Assembly (NCBI RefSeq): GCF_032116555.1
Contig: NZ_CP134951.1
Location: 1 to 64,000 of the forward strand
Length of the DNA: 64,000 nt
Reading direction: 5' to 3'
Origin: Halobaculum sp. XH14
GTDB taxonomy: Archaea > Halobacteriota > Halobacteria > Halobacteriales > Haloferacaceae
Of the stretch, positions 59,637 to 64,000 are shown piece by piece. The notes beneath the pieces were generated by a model. That model had not been told where the DNA came from, did no database searches, and worked only from the letters and a program-made list of their open reading frames with translations. The position numbers and the translations under genes are program-made. Each line of letters begins with the position of its first letter. Position 1 is the stretch's first letter.

Positions 59637-60712
59637 GCGAGCTGACGGTGCTCGTCACCGGCTGTGGCGCGCCGGGGTTCCCGGGGACCCGCTGGTCGCT
59701 CCACGAAAACGGGGTCGACCGCGACGTGCGCGTCGTCGGCACGGACGTCCGGACCGAGCAGGCCGGCCGCCATCTCGCCGACGGGTTCCACCAGGTCCCC
59801 CCGGCCGACGACGAGGGGTTCGTCGACGAACTCGTCGACGTCTGCACGACCGAATCCGTCGACGTCGTCCTCCCGCAGGTGACACGGGAGCTCCCGGTGC
59901 TGTCGGCCCGGACGGCGGCGTTCGAGCGCGTCGACGCCGCGGTCGCCGTCTCCGGGGCGGACGCCATCGCGCGCGCGAACGACAAGAAAAAACTCATCGA
60001 GGTCTGCGAGGAGGTCGGCGTCCCCGCGCCCGAGACGTACGCCGCGGAAACGATCGGCGAACTGGAAGCCGCGTGCGACCGTCTCGGCTACCCCGAGACG
60101 CCGGTCGTCGTCAAGCCGCCGGCCTCGAACGGGAGCCGGGGGGTGCGAATCTTCGACGAGGACAGGGACCGGAAGCGGGCGTTCTACGAGGAGAAGCCGA
60201 CCGGGCTCTACAGCACGCTCGGCACGTTCCGGGAGACGATGGGCGAGTCGTTCCCCCGCCTGCTCGTCATGGAGCACCTACCGGGCGCGGAGTTCACCGT
60301 CGACGCGTTCCACCCGCCCGACGGCGGCGAGCCGACGGTGGCGATCCCCCGCCGGCGCGACGAGGTCCGCGGGGGCATCAGCTTCCGGAACACCGTCACC
60401 GAGCACGGGGCGATCATCTCCCACGCCGAGCGGCTCGCGCGCGAACTCGACCTGTCGTACGCGTTCGGGTTCCAGTTCAAGCTCGACGGGGACGGGACGC
60501 CGAAGATCCTGGAGTGTAACCCCCGGATCCAGGGGACGATGGTGACGAGCACGCTCGCGGACGCGAACGTCACCTACGCGGCGGCCGCGAGCGCGGCCGG
60601 CGAGCCGGTGCCGTCGTTCGACCCCGCCTGGGACCGCTCGTTCTACCGGTACTGGGGCGGCATCGGTACGGCGGACGACGAGGTCGTCGGGAACATCGGC
60701 GAGCAACCATGA
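59633..60712 (+). CDS. ATP-grasp ligase (CarB-like)
   Basis: 359 residues from the GTG at 59633, which overlaps the deacetylase stop. N-terminal pre-ATP-grasp domain: LTVLVTGCGAPGFPGTRWSL and VVLPQVTRELPVLSARTAAF. ATP-binding features: VVVKPPASNGSRGVRIFDED near 156-175, LLVMEHLPGAEFTVDAF near 207-223, and the metal-binding ILECNPRIQGTMV near 290-302. These enzymes join a carboxylate to an amine or other nucleophile with ATP. Coupled to a sugar deacetylase, ligation of an acyl or amino-acid group onto a freed amine is plausible, but no acceptor can be read from the sequence. Confidence 0.87.
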   Translation: MSELTVLVTGCGAPGFPGTRWSLHENGVDRDVRVVGTDVRTEQAGRHLADGFHQVPPADDEGFVDELVDVCTTESVDVVLPQVTRELPVLSARTAAFERVDAAVAVSGADAIARANDKKKLIEVCEEVGVPAPETYAAETIGELEAACDRLGYPETPVVVKPPASNGSRGVRIFDEDRDRKRAFYEEKPTGLYSTLGTFRETMGESFPRLLVMEHLPGAEFTVDAFHPPDGGEPTVAIPRRRDEVRGGISFRNTVTEHGAIISHAERLARELDLSYAFGFQFKLDGDGTPKILECNPRIQGTMVTSTLADANVTYAAAASAAGEPVPSFDPAWDRSFYRYWGGIGTADDEVVGNIGEQP

Positions 60713-61365
60713 AGCGGTGGCGGCGCTACGACGGGCGGCTCGCCAGCGGCCTCTGGCACGTCCACACCGAGCGGACCGACGGCGAGAACTCCGTCACCGA
60801 ACTCGTCGCGTTCGCGGACGACCGCGGGTTCCCGCTGCTGGGCATCACCGAACACGTCCGGCGCGAGCCCACGTACGACTTCGACGCGCTCTACGAGGAG
60901 GGAAAGCGGGCGGCCGCGGCCGCGGACCTGGAGTGTGCGGTCGGCTGTGAGGCCAAGGTGCTCGACGCCGACGGGACGCTCGACGCATCGGAGGGGACGC
61001 TCGACCGCGCCGACGTCGTGTACGCCGCCTACCACGGGACGCCGTTCTCCAGGGACGAGTACCTCGAATCGGTGCACGCGATGCTGGAGAACCCCGCGGT
61101 CGACGTCTGGGCCCACCCGTGGTCCTACGCCGACGGGCAGGGGTACGAAATCGACGCGGACGAGCGGGCGGCGGTCCTCGAAGCGGTGCGCGAGAACGAC
61201 GTGCTGTTCGAACTGAACGTGCAGCGTCCGCCGGACGGGTTCGACCCGCGCACGGAACTGCGCGACGTCCGGACGGTCGTCGGCTACGACCTGCACGACC
61301 TCGACCGGTGGCAGGGAAAAAACGAGCGCGTGGGCCGGAGTGAACCGGAAGACATCGAGAAGTAG
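60709..61365 (+). CDS. PHP-domain phosphoesterase-like protein
   Basis: 218 residues. PHP metal motifs in order: LWHVHTERTDGENSVTELVA near 15-34, GITEHVRREPTYDFDALYEE near 45-64, CAVGCEAKVLDADGTLDASE, VYAAYHGTP, VDVWAHPWSYAD and the C-terminal GYDLHD. The fold hydrolyses phosphoesters or related bonds with two to three metals. It overlaps the ATP-grasp gene by 4 nt, so deacetylase, ligase and PHP protein belong to one pathway. Substrate unknown. Confidence 0.85.
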   Translation: MKRWRRYDGRLASGLWHVHTERTDGENSVTELVAFADDRGFPLLGITEHVRREPTYDFDALYEEGKRAAAAADLECAVGCEAKVLDADGTLDASEGTLDRADVVYAAYHGTPFSRDEYLESVHAMLENPAVDVWAHPWSYADGQGYEIDADERAAVLEAVRENDVLFELNVQRPPDGFDPRTELRDVRTVVGYDLHDLDRWQGKNERVGRSEPEDIEK

Positions 61366-61504
61366 CGTCCCGTCAGCGGGGTGAATGGAACCACGACGGG
61401 CGGGTCGCTCCCGCGCCGTCGGGGCGCGTCGCGCTCGTGTCACGGCGGGTCCGTCCCGCGTCGTTTCGGAGGGCCGGGCGGTCCGGACTGGCGTCGTCGC
61501 CGGC

Positions 61505-61723
61505 CTACACCATCGTTTCGAGCTCGCAGACCGAGTCGGGGTCCGCGACGATGAACGCGTTCTCCCGGAGCAGGTCCTCGTCCGAGGGGAGCACCAGCAT
61601 GTGCTCCTTCTCACCGTCCGAGGAGCGTAGCACGTCGAGCTCCAGGAATCGGTAGCCGAGGTCGCCCTCGAGGTCCGGGTCCCGCGGGAGCTGCTCCCAG
61701 TCGCGGTGGGTCACGCTGCTCAT
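61505..61723 (-). CDS. Small acidic protein downstream of the exported beta-helix gene
   Basis: 72 residues (MSSVTHRDWEQLPRDPDLEG and onward), with no signal peptide, membrane helix or recognised family. Its ATG follows the stop of the beta-helix gene after one base, so they are probably cotranscribed. Composition (acidic, one cysteine) is that of a folded cytoplasmic haloarchaeal protein. Confidence 0.6.
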   Translation of the reverse strand: MSSVTHRDWEQLPRDPDLEGDLGYRFLELDVLRSSDGEKEHMLVLPSDEDLLRENAFIVADPDSVCELETMV

Positions 61724-61724
61724 C

Positions 61725-63665
61725 TCAGGCGTTCCGGTTGACGTTCACTTCCGCGTCGCCGTCGACGGTCATTGCCGTCAGGCTGCCCGAGAAGTTGTAC
61801 GCGTCGACGCCGTTGCCGACCACGCCGATGACCTTCCCGTCGCGGGCGATGTCGTTCATCTCGTCCCACGGCATCGAGTCGTCCGTGACGACGCTCTGCT
61901 CCTGGTTCCGGTTGACCTGGCCCGACACGGTGAACGTGTACTGGGTGCCCTGGCCGGCGCCTTCGACGAGGAGGACGTGCGGCGTTTCCCCGCCGTCGCC
62001 GCCGTCGGAACCGTCGCTGCCGTCCGAGCCATCGGACCCGTCGGATCCGTCACTGCCGTCGCTCCCGTCGGATCCGTCACTGCCGTCCGACCCGTCCGAC
62101 CCGTCGCCGCCGGAGTCGTCCGAGCCATCGGAACCGTCGCTTCCGTCTCCGCCGCTGCCGTTGTTGCCGTCGCCGCCGGCACCGACGACCTCGTCGATGG
62201 GCATCGTCGTCCCGTCGACCGACACGTCGACCGCGTAGCCGTCGTCCTTGGCGTAGCCCAGCACCTCGCCGTTGAACTCGAACGAGTCCAGCTCGTCGGG
62301 GCCGAGGTCGTTGACCTTGATCACCGTGTTCCCGTCGGCGTTCGTGCCGATCGAGTCGGGCGAGTCGCTGCCGGACTCAGCATGCTCGCCGAGCTTCGCC
62401 TCGCCGGAGACGACGAAGTCGAGGTCGAAGTCGCCCGGGATCGCCGAGTCCGAGATCGGGTTGTCGGGCCCGCCGTGCAGGACGAGCGTGTGGTCGTACT
62501 CGGTCGGCTGCTGGTCCTCGTCGTCGCCGACGTCGCCCGAGGACGTGCCGTCCCACGGGCCGATGTCGGGGCCGACCCCCTCGATCTCGTCGGCGACCGC
62601 GTAGCCAGTGACCGCCGAGGGCAGCGGGAAGGAGACCTCGCCGTCGGCCGCGAGGTCGGACTCGCTGACGCCGCCGGCCTGGAACTCGTAGCTGCCGGGG
62701 CCGGTGGCGACGCAGTTCTCGACGGTGACGTCCATGCCGCCGCCGGACTTGTCGCGGACCAGCACCTGGTCCGTCTCGTTGTAGAACGTGCAGTTGCGGA
62801 TCGTGACCGACGAGCCCGCCGCCTCGTCGTGGAGCTCGATCGGGTTGCTCGCGCCGTCGACGTCGAGGTTGATGAAGTAACAGTTCTCGATGAGGAGGTT
62901 GCCGGGTTCGCGCAGCCGCACGCCGCGGGCGTTCGGAACGCCCTCCGCGTCCGACCGCACGTCCCGCGTCACCGCGATGAGGCTGTTGCGGACCACGGTC
63001 GTCTCGCTCATCGGGTCGCTCGTCCGGTGGCCGACGCGGATGTTGGCGATGTTGTTGTTGACCGCGGCGCAGTTCTCGTACAGCATCGGGATCTTGTCGG
63101 TGTACGCGCCGTTGTTGGCCATCCACGCCCACGCGGAGTTACGGACGACGGCGGGCTCGCTGCCGTTCGATCCGTCGGGGTTGAACAGCGCTCGATCCTC
63201 CAGCTGGCCGCCGCCCTCGGGCCAGATGAACCCGTTCAGCTCGCTGCCGCGAACGAGGTCGAGTCCGGCCTTCGGTTCGGGGTTCTCCCCGCGGACGACG
63301 ATGTTCTCGACGCGCCCGGCGACGGTGCCGTCCATCGTGTCGGACTCGAGGTTCAACACGACGTCGCCGGGTTCGCCCCCGCCGACGAGCGCGTCGCCCG
63401 AGCCGATCGAGAGCGACTCCCAGGTGTACTCGCCCGGTTCGACGACGACCTCGCCGTCGGGGCTGGCCGTGAACGACGACTGGGCCGCCGCCCCGCCGGT
63501 GAGCGTTCCCACGGATCCCAGCGTCACCGCCGCGGCCGCCGCGCCCTTGAGGACCGAGCGCCGGGAACTGCTCCCCGGCTCCCCCGCGGTCGACCCTTCG
63601 GTATCGCGCTGTTCGTCGGTAACGTCTCCCTTCTCGGCTGCCTCGTCGTTGTGGCGTTTCGCCAT
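61725..63665 (-). CDS. Tat-exported beta-helix protein with Ser-Asp-Gly linker
   Basis: 646 residues. The twin-arginine signal SSRRSVLKGAAAAAVTLGSV lies near 33-52. Residues of about 60-360 are right-handed beta-helix repeats (FTASPDGEVVVEPGEYTWES, VNNNIANIRVGHRTSDP, NARGVRLREPGNLLIENCYF), paralogous to the lipoprotein at 56400-57752. Two related beta domains follow (DHTLVLHGGPDNP... and PHVLLVEGAGQGT..., each with FxVSG and a late FxG), separated by a Ser/Asp/Gly linker of about 50 residues (roughly plus 61990-62160). Probably secreted and glycan-associated. Confidence 0.82.
   Translation of the reverse strand: MAKRHNDEAAEKGDVTDEQRDTEGSTAGEPGSSSRRSVLKGAAAAAVTLGSVGTLTGGAAAQSSFTASPDGEVVVEPGEYTWESLSIGSGDALVGGGEPGDVVLNLESDTMDGTVAGRVENIVVRGENPEPKAGLDLVRGSELNGFIWPEGGGQLEDRALFNPDGSNGSEPAVVRNSAWAWMANNGAYTDKIPMLYENCAAVNNNIANIRVGHRTSDPMSETTVVRNSLIAVTRDVRSDAEGVPNARGVRLREPGNLLIENCYFINLDVDGASNPIELHDEAAGSSVTIRNCTFYNETDQVLVRDKSGGGMDVTVENCVATGPGSYEFQAGGVSESDLAADGEVSFPLPSAVTGYAVADEIEGVGPDIGPWDGTSSGDVGDDEDQQPTEYDHTLVLHGGPDNPISDSAIPGDFDLDFVVSGEAKLGEHAESGSDSPDSIGTNADGNTVIKVNDLGPDELDSFEFNGEVLGYAKDDGYAVDVSVDGTTMPIDEVVGAGGDGNNGSGGDGSDGSDGSDDSGGDGSDGSDGSDGSDGSDGSDGSDGSDGSDGSDGSDGGDGGETPHVLLVEGAGQGTQYTFTVSGQVNRNQEQSVVTDDSMPWDEMNDIARDGKVIGVVGNGVDAYNFSGSLTAMTVDGDAEVNVNRNA
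61990..62160 (-). repeat. Ser-Asp-Gly coding minisatellite
   Basis: A 9-bp period (GSD triplets) inside the exported beta-helix gene encodes a linker of about 50 residues between two beta domains. Period and in-frame nature suggest length variation between strains. Confidence 0.7.
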
Positions 63666-64000
63666 ACCCGGTAGGAAGTGGTTTCCTGAAAAGCCGTTTC
63701 GACCAGCTCCGGCCTACTATCGGGTAATACCGCCCTACTTGTGGACGGATGCCGACCGACTGGTTACCAGTTCTCGACCGGCTCTCGTTGGTCGTAGGTA
63801 CGAGTCAGTTAATCCCGGCCGGGACGCGGTGAGCGGAACTAGGAGCGTGTTACTCGTGGTAGGGACCATCAACCCGCGACGGGCCGAACTCGCCCCCGTC
63901 CTACACGCGCCTTACTACGGGAGTAAAAGCCGCTTACCGGGGACGAGAGATGCTAACCCGGCGATCGCCACGGCTGGAGACGCCCCACAGCTCACGCTTC
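63666..64000. other. Upstream region at the window end, no gene recognised
   Basis: Contains the presumed promoter of the exported protein (GGCTTTTCAG on the minus strand at about 63685-63694, some 25 nt before its ATG). AT-richer words such as TTACTACGGGAGTAAAA near 63910-63928 may belong to a divergent gene beyond the window. No frame is convincing. Confidence 0.5.

Noticed and set aside
61977-63674. 565-codon open frame on the plus strand
   Set aside because: Antisense to the Tat-exported beta-helix protein; valine-, arginine- and aspartate-rich without any motif.

Overview
The window comes from a haloarchaeon (class Halobacteria). The evidence is a GC-rich sequence (roughly two thirds G+C), very acidic proteins, leaderless genes with a TATA-like box about 25-30 nt before the start codon, an Orc1/Cdc6 initiator, HalOD1 and DUF7344-type regulators, Tat signal peptides and a PGF-CTERM-like anchor. 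The genus cannot be fixed from the sequence alone. Household genes such as glmS make a chromosome or chromosome-like large replicon more likely than a small plasmid. No insertion sequence, CRISPR array, tRNA or rRNA was recognised.

Layout. 0-5.4 kb: the tail of an upstream gene, a ParA-type ATPase with a small acidic partner, an MFS exporter, and a Tat/lipobox protein next to a membrane-anchored winged-helix regulator; matching palindromes sit upstream of both of these last two. 5.4-13.3 kb: histidine utilisation, with a YjiH-type membrane protein, a Bat-type regulator and the overlapping operon hutU-hutG-hutI-hutH. 13.4-16.5 kb: a prolyl oligopeptidase and a phosphoribosyltransferase. 16.5-20 kb: a replication origin, with orc1/cdc6 flanked on both sides by copies of ACACCGGTTTTCGAGTGCT, a 10-bp phased repeat array on the orc1 promoter, and an AT-rich stretch between convergent repeats. 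20-28.6 kb: small regulators and small membrane proteins (PadR, zinc ribbon, HalOD1, DUF7344, winged helix), interrupted by glmS.

28.7-63.7 kb is mainly a surface-glycan region. GlmS, a GlmM-like mutase and a GlmU-like transferase would supply UDP-GlcNAc. An acetyltransferase, aminotransferase, oxidoreductase and UDP-sugar 6-dehydrogenase, joined by 4-nt overlaps, match the enzyme set of the bacterial Wbp route to a UDP-diacetamido-uronic acid. DUF354, GT4 and GT2 proteins, a flippase, a large membrane protein, an epimerase and two FemAB-like transferases would build and export the glycan. A tight PIG-L deacetylase / ATP-grasp ligase / PHP operon, a NodB-type deacetylase and two related secreted beta-helix proteins suggest further modification on or near the cell surface. 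Many of these genes share a TAACAA-type core promoter element.

The most notable signals are the origin with its repeat family, the PIG-L/ATP-grasp/PHP operon inside a nucleotide-sugar cluster, the paired TCAAAG/CTTTGA palindromes, and the recurrent TAACAA promoter. Functional assignments come from reading motifs and context, without database searches.
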